Of a DNA stretch of 64,000 bases, positions 52,677-62,393 are shown in pieces. Below the pieces are notes generated by a model. The model had not been told where the DNA came from and ran no database searches. It worked only from the letters and a program-made list of their open reading frames with translations. The stretch's first letter is position 1. Every line of letters begins with the position of its first letter. Source of the DNA: Sphingomonas sp. C3-2 (GTDB lineage Bacteria > Pseudomonadota > Alphaproteobacteria > Sphingomonadales > Sphingomonadaceae); contig NZ_CP130322.1 of assembly GCF_033025475.1 (NCBI RefSeq), forward strand, positions 2,981,001 through 3,045,000, read 5' to 3'. The position numbers and the translations under genes were made by a program.

Positions 52677-55613
52677 ATGTCCATTTCGTTGAGTTTTGTT
52701 CGTTCCGCTGCGGCCGCGCATATCCTGGCGCGCAGCTCGGTCATCGCGCTTGCCGTCGCCGCCGCTCCCGCCGCGTTCGCGCAAGATAGCGCCGATGCCG
52801 CCGAGGCACCCGCCGCCGCCGACATCGTCGTCACCGGTTCGCGCATCGCGCGCCGCGATTTCTCGTCGGATTCGCCGATCACCACGGTGGGGCAGGATGC
52901 GATCAAGAACACCGGCCAGCTGACGCTCGACAAGTCGCTGTCGCAGCTCCCCCAATTCGGCCTTGGCGAAAACTCGACGCAGACCGGCTACAACACCTCG
53001 GGCCAGGCCTCGGTCAACATGCGCGGCCTCGGCACCTTCCGTAACCTCGTCCTGCTCGACGGCCGCCGCATGCAGCCCTCGAACATCCAGCAGGTCGTCG
53101 ATCTCAACACGATCCCGACCGCGCTCATCGAAAGCATCGAAGTCATCACCGGCGGCGCCTCGGCGGTTTACGGCTCGGATGCGATCGCCGGCGTCGTCAA
53201 CGTCCGCACCAAGCAGAAATTCGAAGGGCTGAAGCTCGACGCGCAGTACGGCATCACCGAACAGGGCGATGGCGCGACGTCGGATATCAGCCTCACCGCC
53301 GGCACCAACTTCGCCGGTGGCCGCGGCAATGTCGTCGTATCGGGTTCCTATTCGCACCGCGACACGATCAACTATCAGTCGCGTTCCTTCTTCCGCAAGA
53401 ACGAGGGCGGCACCGATCTGCGTCTGCCCACCGGCGTCTATGCCCCCGGTTCCAACCGCCCCAGCCAGGCCGCGCTCGACGCGCTCTTCGCGCAGTACGG
53501 CGTCGCGGCGGGCAGCGTTGTTCCCGCCTCGGGCATCAGCTTCAACGATGACGGCACGCTCTTCAGCGCGTCGAACGGCGTGTTCAACTATCGCGGGTCG
53601 CAGGGCGGGCTGCTCTACAGCACGGGCAATCAGGTCAACAATCTCAACACCTTCCTGACGCTCCAGTCGCCGCTCGAACGCTATTCGGCCTTTGGTCGCG
53701 CCACCTTCGACATCACCGACAGCGTCACCGCCTTCGCCGAGGCGAATTATTCGCGCTACGACACGACCATTTTGGTCGAACCGGGCAACGCCTCGCTCAG
53801 CATTCCGGTGAACAACGCCTTCATCCCGGCCGATCTGCAGGCGCTGCTCGCCTCGCGCGCTGATCCGAACGCGAACCTCACGCTCGAAAAGCGCTTCTAC
53901 GAAGCCGGCCCGCGCGTCACCGAACGCCGTCTCGACATGCTTCAGGTCACCGCCGGCCTGCGCGGCAAGCTTTCGGGCCTCGATGGCAGCTGGGAAATCT
54001 ACGGCTCGCACGGCCGCACCAAGATCGACGAACGCTCGCCGGGTTCGGTGCTCAAGACCTCGCTCGCCTCGCTCATCAACGCGGCCGATGGCGGCCAGAG
54101 CATCTGCGCGGGCGGCTACAACCCCTTCGGCGTCAACCCGCTCTCCGCCGAATGCTACGCCTATCTCGTCGCCTCGCCCGAACGCGCGGTCGAGCTGGAA
54201 CAGGATGTGATCGAAGCGAACCTGCAGGGCCGCCTGTTCGCGCTGCCCGGCGGCGATGCCCGCTTCGCGGTGGGTGCGGCCTATCGCCGCAACAGCTATT
54301 CCAGCCAGCCCGATGCGATCCTCTCGGCGGGCAATGTCGTGGGCGTTCCCTTCACCAGCGCCAGCGAAGGCGAAAGCAATGTGAAGGAAGGTTATGTCGA
54401 GCTGTTCCTGCCGCTGATCGCGGACAAGCCGTTCATCCACCGTCTCGAAGCCAGCTTCGGCTATCGCTATTCGGATTATAACCTCGCCGGCGGCGTCCAC
54501 ACCTACAAGGCAGAGGGCAACTGGCAGCCGGTCGAATCCTTCCGCATCCGCGGCGGCTATGCCCGTGCGGTCCGCGCGCCTTCGGTCGGTGAGCTTTTCG
54601 TCGCGCCCAGCGGCTCGACGCCGGGCCTCGGCCGCGTCACCAACGGGCAGGGCGATCCGTGCCACGGTGCCAACCCGATCCATAGCGGCCCCAACGCCGC
54701 CGCGATCCGCGCGCTCTGCGTGGCGCAGGGCGTGCCCGATGCGCTCGTCGACGGCTTCGTCAACCTGCAGGATGACAGCAACGCCACCAGCGTCGGCAAT
54801 CTGGGTCTGAAGCCCGAAAAGGCCGATACCTTCACCCTCGGCGCCACCTTCAATCCGCGCAGCAGCTCGCCCTGGCTGTCGGGCCTCGCGCTCTCGGTCG
54901 ATTATTATGACATCCGCCTCAAGGGCGCGATCGGCGTGGTCTCCTCGCTCCAGAGCGTGCAGAAATGCTTCAACCTCGACGGCTCGAACCCGAATTACGC
55001 GGCGGACAATTTCTTCTGCGCCAATATCGAGCGTGATCCCACCACCGGCCGGATCGAAAACGTGCTGCAGCCGACGCTCAACCTCGGCGGCTACAAGACG
55101 CGCGGCATCGACTTCCAGGTCGACTACCGTCTCGGTCTCGATGCGCTCGGCGCGTCGGATCGGTCGTCGATCGGCCTGAACAGCGTCGTCACCTATCTTG
55201 ACAGCTTCAAGGTGCAGACGACGCCGGGCGGCAGCTGGGCCGAATATGCCGGCACCGTCGGCGGCACCTCGACCAGTCAGCCGGGTTCGCTGCCCAAGTG
55301 GAAGGCGGTCACCACGCTCGATTACCGTGCCGAAAGCTTCACGCTGGGTGGCCGCTGGCGGTTCATCGACAGCATGAAGGCGGCGGCGCGCGCCACCAAT
55401 CCGGCCAGCACCACGCCGGGCGTGCCGTCCTACAGCCTGTTCGATCTCTTCGGTGAACTGCGCGTCACCCCCGATTACACGCTGCGCGCGGGGATCAACA
55501 ACCTCGCGAACAAGCAGCCGCTGGTTCTGAACGGTGTCATCGGCACCACCGAAGCCAGCACTTATGACGTCATCGGCCGCAGCTTCTATGTTGCGCTGAG
55601 CGCCAAGTTCTGA
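52677..55613 (+). CDS. TonB-dependent receptor (large, 978 aa)
   Basis: Signal peptide ending AAFAQ, TonB box-like DIVVTGSRIARRDF, plug with LLDGRRMQPSNIQQVVDLNTIP and ITGGASAVYGSDAIAGVVNV, long barrel, C-terminal SFYVALSAKF. The VTGSRI and GGASAVYGSDA motifs mark the oligosaccharide/peptide-type Caulobacter family, different from the other two receptors here. AGGGGGATAAAA precedes the ATG. The 187-bp upstream region holds its own promoter. Confidence 0.92.
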   Translation: MSISLSFVRSAAAAHILARSSVIALAVAAAPAAFAQDSADAAEAPAAADIVVTGSRIARRDFSSDSPITTVGQDAIKNTGQLTLDKSLSQLPQFGLGENSTQTGYNTSGQASVNMRGLGTFRNLVLLDGRRMQPSNIQQVVDLNTIPTALIESIEVITGGASAVYGSDAIAGVVNVRTKQKFEGLKLDAQYGITEQGDGATSDISLTAGTNFAGGRGNVVVSGSYSHRDTINYQSRSFFRKNEGGTDLRLPTGVYAPGSNRPSQAALDALFAQYGVAAGSVVPASGISFNDDGTLFSASNGVFNYRGSQGGLLYSTGNQVNNLNTFLTLQSPLERYSAFGRATFDITDSVTAFAEANYSRYDTTILVEPGNASLSIPVNNAFIPADLQALLASRADPNANLTLEKRFYEAGPRVTERRLDMLQVTAGLRGKLSGLDGSWEIYGSHGRTKIDERSPGSVLKTSLASLINAADGGQSICAGGYNPFGVNPLSAECYAYLVASPERAVELEQDVIEANLQGRLFALPGGDARFAVGAAYRRNSYSSQPDAILSAGNVVGVPFTSASEGESNVKEGYVELFLPLIADKPFIHRLEASFGYRYSDYNLAGGVHTYKAEGNWQPVESFRIRGGYARAVRAPSVGELFVAPSGSTPGLGRVTNGQGDPCHGANPIHSGPNAAAIRALCVAQGVPDALVDGFVNLQDDSNATSVGNLGLKPEKADTFTLGATFNPRSSSPWLSGLALSVDYYDIRLKGAIGVVSSLQSVQKCFNLDGSNPNYAADNFFCANIERDPTTGRIENVLQPTLNLGGYKTRGIDFQVDYRLGLDALGASDRSSIGLNSVVTYLDSFKVQTTPGGSWAEYAGTVGGTSTSQPGSLPKWKAVTTLDYRAESFTLGGRWRFIDSMKAAARATNPASTTPGVPSYSLFDLFGELRVTPDYTLRAGINNLANKQPLVLNGVIGTTEASTYDVIGRSFYVALSAKF

Positions 55614-55644
55614 TCGATTTCAAACTGTTAACAGGAGGATTGAA

Positions 55645-56151
55645 ATGAAGTTTCTGTCTCGCGCCGCGCTTGCGCTCGTTGGCGCCGCCGTGCTTGCCCC
55701 CGCAGTCATCAGCACCCCGGCACAGGCGCAGGCCATGTCGGGCCGCCAGCTCGAAGATCGCCCCCGGATCAGCGTCAGCTATTACAAGACGCCCCCGGGC
55801 AAGCAGGATGAGTGGCTGGCGCTCTACCTCAAATGGCACCGTCCGATCATGGACTATCAGATCAAGAACGGCGCGACCGAAAGCTCGACCATCTATGCCA
55901 ATTCGGGCCACGCGCTCGCCCCGGCATGGGATTTCATGATCATCAACATCACGCCGGTGAAGGCCAAGAAGCTCGACAAGACGCGGGGTGAGATCATCCA
56001 ACTGCTCTATCCCGATCTCGACGCCTATACCGCAGGCGAAAAGAAGCGCTGGGAAATGACCGAATCCCACTGGGATCAGAGCGCGATGGAAATCGACCTC
56101 ACGGCCGAGCATCCGGGCATCTACTACCCGATTCTCCCCAAGAAGAAGTAA
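55645..56151 (+). CDS. Secreted NIPSNAP/dimeric alpha-beta barrel-like protein
   Basis: 168 residues: signal peptide 1-29 (ends AQAQA), then VSYYKTPPGKQDEWLALYLKWHRPIMDYQIKNGATESSTIY. This resembles one ferredoxin-like unit of the dimeric alpha-beta barrel (NIPSNAP/EthD) group. The fold assignment is by eye. It lies 31 bp after the receptor gene with an AGGAGG RBS and before a terminator, so the two are co-transcribed. It may bind the imported ligand in the periplasm. Confidence 0.75.
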   Translation: MKFLSRAALALVGAAVLAPAVISTPAQAQAMSGRQLEDRPRISVSYYKTPPGKQDEWLALYLKWHRPIMDYQIKNGATESSTIYANSGHALAPAWDFMIINITPVKAKKLDKTRGEIIQLLYPDLDAYTAGEKKRWEMTESHWDQSAMEIDLTAEHPGIYYPILPKKK

Positions 56152-56177
56152 GCGCGTTTAACCGCAGCTTAATTCGG

Positions 56178-56212
56178 CCCCCGTCCTTCCCTAGTGGAAG
56201 GGCGGGGGTTTT
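56178..56212 (+). terminator. Rho-independent terminator after the receptor operon
   Basis: Stem ccccgtccttcc / ggaagggcgggg with a ctagt loop and one G-U pair, followed by TTTTC. Confidence 0.88.
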
Positions 56213-56371
56213 CGTTGCAAATCCGCCCTTTTCCAGCGAGCCTGCGGAGGCTGCTGCGACGAAAATTGTCAAATGCGCGGTGAGAGGCAGAATCGCGCTT
56301 GCATTTTGATAGTTTTGCGGTGAGTATCCTCGTCATAATAATATTTCATAAATATTCGCGAGGAGAGAGGG

Positions 56372-56479
56372 ATGCGCACGCTGAAAGCCATTCGGGATCG
56401 ATCGGATTGCATCATGGTTGTTGGTTTTGCCACGGCGGTATGGACCGGCCTGATCGGCAGCCTGGTCGGAAAGTTCTGA
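56372..56479 (+). CDS. Small membrane protein (35 aa)
   Basis: A short frame beginning MRTLKAIRDRSDC with a very strong GAGGAGAGAGGG RBS. Residues about 14-33 are hydrophobic (MVVGFATAVWTGLIGSLVG), making a single TM helix with a basic N-terminus. The upstream 60 bp are AT-rich and promoter-like, and a terminator follows at 56536. Function unknown. Confidence 0.6.
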   Translation: MRTLKAIRDRSDCIMVVGFATAVWTGLIGSLVGKF

Positions 56480-56535
56480 TCCGAACATCCTGAAGCGCCC
56501 GTTTCCTACACGGGCCATTCAGCGTAAAACCGAAT

Positions 56536-56563
56536 TGCGCGGGCATCTGGCCCGCGCATTTTC
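56536..56563 (+). terminator. Rho-independent terminator of the 35-aa gene
   Basis: A perfect 8-bp stem (tgcgcggg / cccgcgca) followed by TTTTCGTTT, 57 bp past the stop. Confidence 0.85.
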
Positions 56564-56668
56564 GTTTCAGGGCTTTGTTTTCCAGAAATTCAAAAACGAC
56601 ATTCCAGCGAATGTCATGGCGCATATGTCGCCTTTACGGGGGCTTTCCCGAACCGTGCAGGCGGGGGC

Positions 56669-57580
56669 TCAGTCCACCCAGTCCAGCCCGATATCGCGGT
56701 AAAGGCTGCGGTCTTCTTCCCAGTCGGGGTTCACCTTCACGTGCAGATACAGGTGCACGCGCACGCCCAGCAATTCGCCCAGCTGCGCGCGGGCGCGGCT
56801 GCCGATTTCCTTCAGCCGCTGGCCGCCCTTGCCCAGGATGATCGCGCGCTGGCTCGTGCGGCCCACCAGGATCTGCTGGTGGATCTCCACCGAACCGTCC
56901 TCGCGTTCCGAATATTTCTCGGTCTCGACCGCGCTGTCATAGGGCAGCTCGGCGTGCAGTTGCAGATAGAGCTGCTCGCGCGTCACTTCGGCGGCCAGCA
57001 TCCGGTCGGTCGCGTCCGACACCTGGTCCTCGGGGAAGTGCCAGGGGCCCTCGGGCATCGCCATGCCCAGTGCGGTCTTCAGCTCGGGCAGGCCGTCGCC
57101 GGTCGCCGCGCTCACCATGAACACCTCGTCGAACGCCACGCGCTCGGTCAGCCGCTGGGCGTGGACCAGAAGCTTGCCCTTGTTGGCGACATCCACCTTG
57201 TTGAGGATCAGGATCTTCGGCTCGCGGCGATCCTTCAGCGCCTCGACGATGCTTTCCACCTTGGGGCCAAGCCCGGCCTTGGCATCCACCACCAGCGCGA
57301 TCAGGTCGGCATCCTGCGTCCCGCCCCAGGCCGCCGCCACCATCGCGCGGTCCAGCCGGCGGCGGGGTTCGAAGATGCCGGGGGTGTCGACCAGCATGAT
57401 CTGGTTGTCGCCGTCGATCGCCACGCCCATCAGCCGCGTGCGCGTCGTCTGCGCCTTGGGGCTGACGATCGCCACTTTCTGGCCGACCAGCGCATTGACG
57501 AGGGTGGACTTGCCCGCATTGGGGGCGCCGACCACGGCAACAAGGCCGCAGCGCTGGAGGGGAAGGCTGTTCATGGTCAT
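56669..57580 (-). CDS. era: GTPase Era
   Basis: 303 residues: G1 GAPNAGKST, switch region TTRTR, G3 DTPGI, G4 NKVD, then a C-terminal KH domain with ILGKGGQRLKEIGSRAR. It binds the 3' end of 16S rRNA and is needed for 30S assembly. Last gene of lepB-rnc-era, the common alphaproteobacterial order. Confidence 0.97.
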   Translation of the reverse strand: MTMNSLPLQRCGLVAVVGAPNAGKSTLVNALVGQKVAIVSPKAQTTRTRLMGVAIDGDNQIMLVDTPGIFEPRRRLDRAMVAAAWGGTQDADLIALVVDAKAGLGPKVESIVEALKDRREPKILILNKVDVANKGKLLVHAQRLTERVAFDEVFMVSAATGDGLPELKTALGMAMPEGPWHFPEDQVSDATDRMLAAEVTREQLYLQLHAELPYDSAVETEKYSEREDGSVEIHQQILVGRTSQRAIILGKGGQRLKEIGSRARAQLGELLGVRVHLYLHVKVNPDWEEDRSLYRDIGLDWVD

Positions 57581-57641
57581 AATATCCGTATCGGGGGCGG
57601 CAATGTCGAGCCGCCCGTTCTGATGTTTTTGTGGCGCGGGC

Positions 57642-58310
57642 TCAGCCCAGCTGCTCCAGCAGCGCGCGGGCCGCCGCAGTCTCGGCTTCCTGCTTCGACG
57701 TGCCGGTCGCGCTCGCTTCGGCCAGCGTGCCGATCGATACCTTCACGGTAAAGCGCGGCGAATGGTGCGGGCCGGAACGGTCGGTGATCTCATAGACGGG
57801 CGGGCGCCGGTTGTTCGCGGCGGCCCATTCCTGCAGCGCCGATTTGGGGTGCTTGGGCGCGGTGTTCTGGGTCTTGACGATCGTCGACCACGCCTTGCGG
57901 ATAAAGGCGCGCGCGGCATCCTGTCCGGCCTCGATATACAGCGCGCCGATCAGCGCCTCGACAACATCGCCCAGCACATTGTCGCTCTGTGCGGCGCCGT
58001 CGTCGCGCGCCTGCTTGCCCAGGCGCATATAGGAAACGATGCCGATCTGGCGGCCGATCTCGGCGCAGGTCTCGCGCGTCACCAGCGCGTTCAGCCGGCG
58101 CGAAAGCTTGCCCTCGGGTTCGTCGGGGAACAGCTCGAACAGCCATTCGGCCATCAACAGCCCCAGCACCCTGTCGCCCAGAAATTCGAGGCGCTCATAA
58201 TTGGGCGCGTCGAGGCTGCCATGCGTCATCGCACGCGTGAACAGCGCGACGTCCTTGGGCTTGTGGCCCAGCGTCCGTTCAATCCAGACGGGGAATTCGG
58301 GGGTGCTCAA
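57642..58310 (-). CDS. rnc: Ribonuclease III
   Basis: 222 residues with the signature ERLEFLGDRVLGLL, the second acidic pair in DVVEALIGALYIEAG, and a C-terminal dsRBD. The TTG start at 58310 overlaps the lepB stop, so translation is coupled. Processes rRNA precursors and double-stranded RNA. Confidence 0.96.
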   Translation of the reverse strand: MSTPEFPVWIERTLGHKPKDVALFTRAMTHGSLDAPNYERLEFLGDRVLGLLMAEWLFELFPDEPEGKLSRRLNALVTRETCAEIGRQIGIVSYMRLGKQARDDGAAQSDNVLGDVVEALIGALYIEAGQDAARAFIRKAWSTIVKTQNTAPKHPKSALQEWAAANNRRPPVYEITDRSGPHHSPRFTVKVSIGTLAEASATGTSKQEAETAAARALLEQLG

Positions 58311-59146
58311 AACCCTTCTCCAATCCGGCTCCAGCGCGCCGCCGTCACCCAGGTCCAGGGCTTCAGCCAGTCGGCATTGCCGTCGGTCGAAAACACGCTC
58401 ACCCAGGCCTTGCCGACAAGATTGTCGACCGGAACCATGCCGATCGCGCCATTGTCGGCGGCGGGAAATCGGCTGTCGGCGCTATGGTCGCGGTTGTCGC
58501 CCATCAGGAAGATATGGCCTTCGGGCACGGTGAACAGTTGCGTGTCGTCGCCGGCGGTGCGCGGCGTGGTGTCGAGCACGAAATAGCTCTTTCCATTGGG
58601 CAGCGTCTCGCGGAAGCGCGGGTAACGGCACATCACCCGGCCGTCCTTCTGCTGCTCGATCGAGGCCGCGGTCAGGCAGTTGCTCGTCGGGGTTTCGGGC
58701 AGGACGATATCGTCCATCTTCACCCGCGACACGGGTTTGCCGTTCAGGATCACCTGTCCGTCGCTGATCTCGACGGTGTCGCCCGGCAGGCCGATCACGC
58801 GCTTGATATAATCCTGACGCTGATGGGGCGGCGCCTTGAACACCACCACGTCGCCGCGCTCGGGCGTGGAGGGCAGGATGCGGCCGGGGATCAGCGGCAC
58901 GTCGAACGGCAGGCTGTAGTTCGAATAACCATAGTTCCATTTCGACACGAGCAGATAGTCGCCCACGAGCAGGCGCGGCATCATCGACTCGGACGGAATG
59001 TTGAACGGCGCGGCGATAAAGCTGCGGATCACGAACACCAGGATTCCGAGCTTGAGCAAAAAGCCAAGGAAATCCAGCGTTTCCGATTTTTTCTTGGTCG
59101 CCGGGCCGGCCATGGGCTCGGCGGAAGCCGGGGTCGTATCGTTCAT
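58307..59146 (-). CDS. lepB: Signal peptidase I
   Basis: 279 residues. One N-terminal TM segment (about 28-46), catalytic Ser in NIPSESMMPRLLVGDY, catalytic Lys in DYIKRVIGLPGD, and the C-terminal GDNRDHSADSR box. First gene of the lepB-rnc-era operon. Confidence 0.96.
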   Translation of the reverse strand: MNDTTPASAEPMAGPATKKKSETLDFLGFLLKLGILVFVIRSFIAAPFNIPSESMMPRLLVGDYLLVSKWNYGYSNYSLPFDVPLIPGRILPSTPERGDVVVFKAPPHQRQDYIKRVIGLPGDTVEISDGQVILNGKPVSRVKMDDIVLPETPTSNCLTAASIEQQKDGRVMCRYPRFRETLPNGKSYFVLDTTPRTAGDDTQLFTVPEGHIFLMGDNRDHSADSRFPAADNGAIGMVPVDNLVGKAWVSVFSTDGNADWLKPWTWVTAARWSRIGEGF

Positions 59147-59204
59147 CGGTGCGCTTTGCGGCGGAAGGCGCGCAAAATCAAGCGCAGCGGCCCGGAATAG
59201 GCGA

Positions 59205-59330
59205 TCAGAAGCAATAGGGGGTAAAGCCCGAAAGCCAGATCAGCGCACCCTGATCGCGCCACAGCATCAGGCCGATGGCCAGCAGCGCCGCGACGCCCAG
59301 CGCAATGAGCAGGGGGGCGGCGCGCTTCAT
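59205..59330 (-). CDS. Small membrane protein coupled to the MFS gene (41 aa)
   Basis: A short frame starting MKRAAPLLIALGVAALLAI, with one hydrophobic helix and a tail ending GFTPYCF. Its ATG overlaps the stop of the MFS gene (ATGA at 59327-59330), so it is probably translated by coupling. It lies 58 bp upstream of lepB on the same strand. No known family. Confidence 0.65.
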   Translation of the reverse strand: MKRAAPLLIALGVAALLAIGLMLWRDQGALIWLSGFTPYCF

Positions 59331-60547
59331 GCCGGCTGCGCCCGCATCAAGGGCGCATCGCGGATCGGCAGGTGGACCAGCGCGGCAAACAGGCTGAGCA
59401 CGATCGAGGCACCCCAGGCGAAATTGTAGGAACCGCTCGCATCATAGGCGATGCCCGCCAGCCACGCGCCGAAAAAACTGCCGATCTGGTGGCTCATGAA
59501 GACGAGGCCGCCCAGCATCGACAGATGACGCACCCCGAAAATCTGGCCCACCAACCCGTTGGTGAGCGGCACCGTGCCGAGCCATAGAAACCCCATGACC
59601 GAGGCAAAGACCATCGCCGATGCGTTGGAGAGCGGTAGCGCCAGGAATATGAGGATCGCCACCGCACGGGCGACGTAGAGCCCGGCCAGCACATGATGCT
59701 TGCGAAAATGATCGCCCGACACGCCAAAGGCATAGGATCCGAAGATGTTGAACAGGCCAATGAGCGCCAGCGCGGTCGCGCCGATCATCGTGCCGAGGCC
59801 ATGGTCGTTGAGATAGGCGGGGAAATGCGTGCCGATAAAGGCCAGCTGGAACCCGCAGACGAAATAGCCGGCGTTCAGCAGCAGATAGCTGCGCTGCCCC
59901 AGCGCTTCGCGCAGTGCCTCGCCGGCGCTCTGTTCGGCATGGTCTTGCTCACCGCCTGGATGCCCGGCAATGCCGATGGCAAGCACGGCGCCGATGGCGA
60001 CCAGCCCGGCGAGCGCAATCAGCGAAATGTGATAGCCGTAATCGGCGAGCATCATCTGCGCGCCCGGAACGACGAGAAACTGACCAAGCGAGCCGCCGGC
60101 GGTGACGATCCCAAAGGCCATGGTGCGCTTGTGCATCGGAACGACACGGCCCACCGCGCCCAGCGTCACGGTAAAGGTGCATCCCGCCATCGCAAGACCC
60201 ACGAGCACGCCAAGCGACAGGTGCATGCCGATCGCGCTGCCCGCATAGGCCGCCGCCGTCAGCCCGGCAGCATAAAGCAGCGCGCCGCCGGCGGCGACAC
60301 GTCCCGCACCGTGGCGGTCGGCCAGCGCGCCGACAAAGGGCTGCGCCAACCCGAAGACGAGGTTCTGGATCGCGATGGCCAGCCCGAATGACGATCTACC
60401 GATATCGAGCGCCATGCTCATCTGCGGCAGGAACAGCCCAAAGGATTGCCGCGCGCCCATGGCCAGCGTCACGATCGTGGCGGCACAAACGATCACGATC
60501 CATGCGGACTTCATCGGCCGAAGGGGCGTATGGGCTGGGCGGTTCAC
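59327..60547 (-). CDS. MFS transporter
   Basis: 406 residues, about 12 TM helices, with the motif ALADRHGAGRV between helices 2 and 3. The general pattern is of the oxalate/monocarboxylate-type (OFA/NarK-like) MFS branch. The GTG start at 60547 has AAGGA 7 bases upstream; an ATG at 60514 lacks an RBS. The substrate is not predictable. Confidence 0.9.
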   Translation of the reverse strand: MNRPAHTPLRPMKSAWIVIVCAATIVTLAMGARQSFGLFLPQMSMALDIGRSSFGLAIAIQNLVFGLAQPFVGALADRHGAGRVAAGGALLYAAGLTAAAYAGSAIGMHLSLGVLVGLAMAGCTFTVTLGAVGRVVPMHKRTMAFGIVTAGGSLGQFLVVPGAQMMLADYGYHISLIALAGLVAIGAVLAIGIAGHPGGEQDHAEQSAGEALREALGQRSYLLLNAGYFVCGFQLAFIGTHFPAYLNDHGLGTMIGATALALIGLFNIFGSYAFGVSGDHFRKHHVLAGLYVARAVAILIFLALPLSNASAMVFASVMGFLWLGTVPLTNGLVGQIFGVRHLSMLGGLVFMSHQIGSFFGAWLAGIAYDASGSYNFAWGASIVLSLFAALVHLPIRDAPLMRAQPA

Positions 60548-60769
60548 TGGTTGATCCTTGATACGCTGTATAGATGCTGGGCCTCAGGCGCGCACGCACA
60601 TCTGGGGCGGCAACCGGGCTTCGCAGCTGGCGCTTCCTAACAGAATATCGCGCCAATGAAAGGATTGAACGCGAACCACTAGCGCTGAACCGCGGGTGGA
60701 GAAAAACAGGATTAAGTTCGTTCCGGAACTGTTCTAGATAGTGCCATCATTCTGCGGAGATCGAGTTAC

Positions 60770-62272
60770 ATGACCAGCACCTCATCGGCCTGGGGGCGCC
60801 TTCAGGCCGCGCAAAGGTTGCCTTTGTCCGCACTGTTCGCTGCGCATCCCGATCGGTTGAGCCGCTTCACGCTCGACGAATGCGGCATGCATTTCGACTG
60901 GTCGAAAACGCATGTCACGCCCGAACTGATCGCCGATTTCGTCGCGCTCGCCGAAGAGACCGGTCTTGCGGCTGCGCGCGAGGCGCTTTTCTCCGGCAAG
61001 ACCATCAACCAATCCGAAGGGCGCGCCGCGGAGCATACCGCCGAGCGTGGCGAGGGCGCGCCCGACAGCGTGGCCCAGGCGCGCTTCTTCCATGCCCGCA
61101 TGCGCGCGATCATTGATGCGATCGAGGCGGAGGCGCTGGGGCCGGTGCGCCATATCCTCCATGTCGGCATTGGCGGTTCGGCGCTGGGCCCCGCGCTGCT
61201 CGTCGACGCGCTTGGCCGCGATGCCGGCCGGTATGACGTGGCTGTCGTCTCCAATGTCGACGGCGTGGCGCTTGAGGATGCGTTCCGCAAATTCGATCCT
61301 TCCGCGACGCTCTTGGTGGTTGCGTCGAAAACCTTCACCACGCGCGAAACCCTGCTCAACGCGGCGAGCGCGCTCGAATGGCTGGCCGATGGCGGCGTCG
61401 AGGATCCTTACGGCCAGGTCATCGCGCTCACCGCCGATCCCGACCGCGCGGTGGAATGGGGCGTCGACGAAACGCGCGTTCTGCCCTTTTCCGAAACCGT
61501 GGGCGGGCGTTTCTCGCTCTGGTCGTCGATCGGCTTTCCGGCAGCGCTCGCGCTGGGGTGGACGCAGTTCGAGGAACTGCTCGAAGGCGCCGCCGAAATG
61601 GATCGGCATTTCCGGCTCGCGCCGCTCGATCACAACGCGCCAGTGCTCGCGGCCTTTGTCGATCAATATTACGCGCGGCTGCAGGGGGCGACCACCCGTG
61701 CGGTGTTCGCCTATGATGAACGGCTGAAGCTGCTGCCCGATTATCTTCAGCAACTGGAGATGGAATCGAACGGCAAGAGCGTCCGTATCGACGGAAAGCC
61801 CGTCGAGGGGCCCTCCGCGCCGATCACCTGGGGGGGCGTTGGCACCGATGCCCAGCACGCGGTTTTCCAGTTGCTGCATCAGGGCACGCATTTCGTGCCG
61901 GTCGAATTCCTGGCGTCGATCGAACCGGGGCACGGGCTGGACGAGGCGCATCACCGCCACCTGCTCACCAACTGCTTCGCGCAGGGCGCGGCGCTGATGA
62001 CGGGGCGGGCCAATGACGATCCCGCGCGCGCCTATCCGGGGGATCGCCCGTCGAGCACCATATTGCTCGACCAGCTCGATGCCCGCACGCTCGGCGCGCT
62101 TATCGCCTTTTACGAGCACCGCACCTTCACCAACGCCGTTCTGCTCGGGATCAACCCGTTCGATCAGTTCGGCGTGGAGCTGGGCAAGGAGATTGCCCGG
62201 TCGATCGAGGGCGCCGATATCCAGCATTTCGATCCGTCGACCCGTTCGTTGATCGAACGCGCCTTCGGCTGA
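60770..62272 (+). CDS. pgi: Glucose-6-phosphate isomerase
   Basis: 500 residues with the sugar-phosphate sites KTFTTRETLLNA and GGRFSLWSSIG, the PGI signatures QLEMESNGK and GGVGTDAQHAVFQLLHQGT, and the C-terminal GINPFDQFGVELGK with the active-site Lys. GGAG lies upstream of the ATG. Links glucose to the Entner-Doudoroff and gluconeogenic routes in sphingomonads. Confidence 0.96.
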   Translation: MTSTSSAWGRLQAAQRLPLSALFAAHPDRLSRFTLDECGMHFDWSKTHVTPELIADFVALAEETGLAAAREALFSGKTINQSEGRAAEHTAERGEGAPDSVAQARFFHARMRAIIDAIEAEALGPVRHILHVGIGGSALGPALLVDALGRDAGRYDVAVVSNVDGVALEDAFRKFDPSATLLVVASKTFTTRETLLNAASALEWLADGGVEDPYGQVIALTADPDRAVEWGVDETRVLPFSETVGGRFSLWSSIGFPAALALGWTQFEELLEGAAEMDRHFRLAPLDHNAPVLAAFVDQYYARLQGATTRAVFAYDERLKLLPDYLQQLEMESNGKSVRIDGKPVEGPSAPITWGGVGTDAQHAVFQLLHQGTHFVPVEFLASIEPGHGLDEAHHRHLLTNCFAQGAALMTGRANDDPARAYPGDRPSSTILLDQLDARTLGALIAFYEHRTFTNAVLLGINPFDQFGVELGKEIARSIEGADIQHFDPSTRSLIERAFG

Positions 62273-62393
62273 GGCGATTTCAGTGATGCGGAAAAGGCGT
62301 TTGTCTGTTCCGCATCCGCTGCCTACATCGCGACAGGATGAAACTGGCCGTCGCGTGCCGCGTGCGGCCGTGTGCAATGGATAAGGATGGAAC

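Noticed and set aside
52587-54683. 698-codon frame on the minus strand opposite the 978-aa receptor
   Set aside because: Same reason: mirror of a real gene with third-position GC bias.
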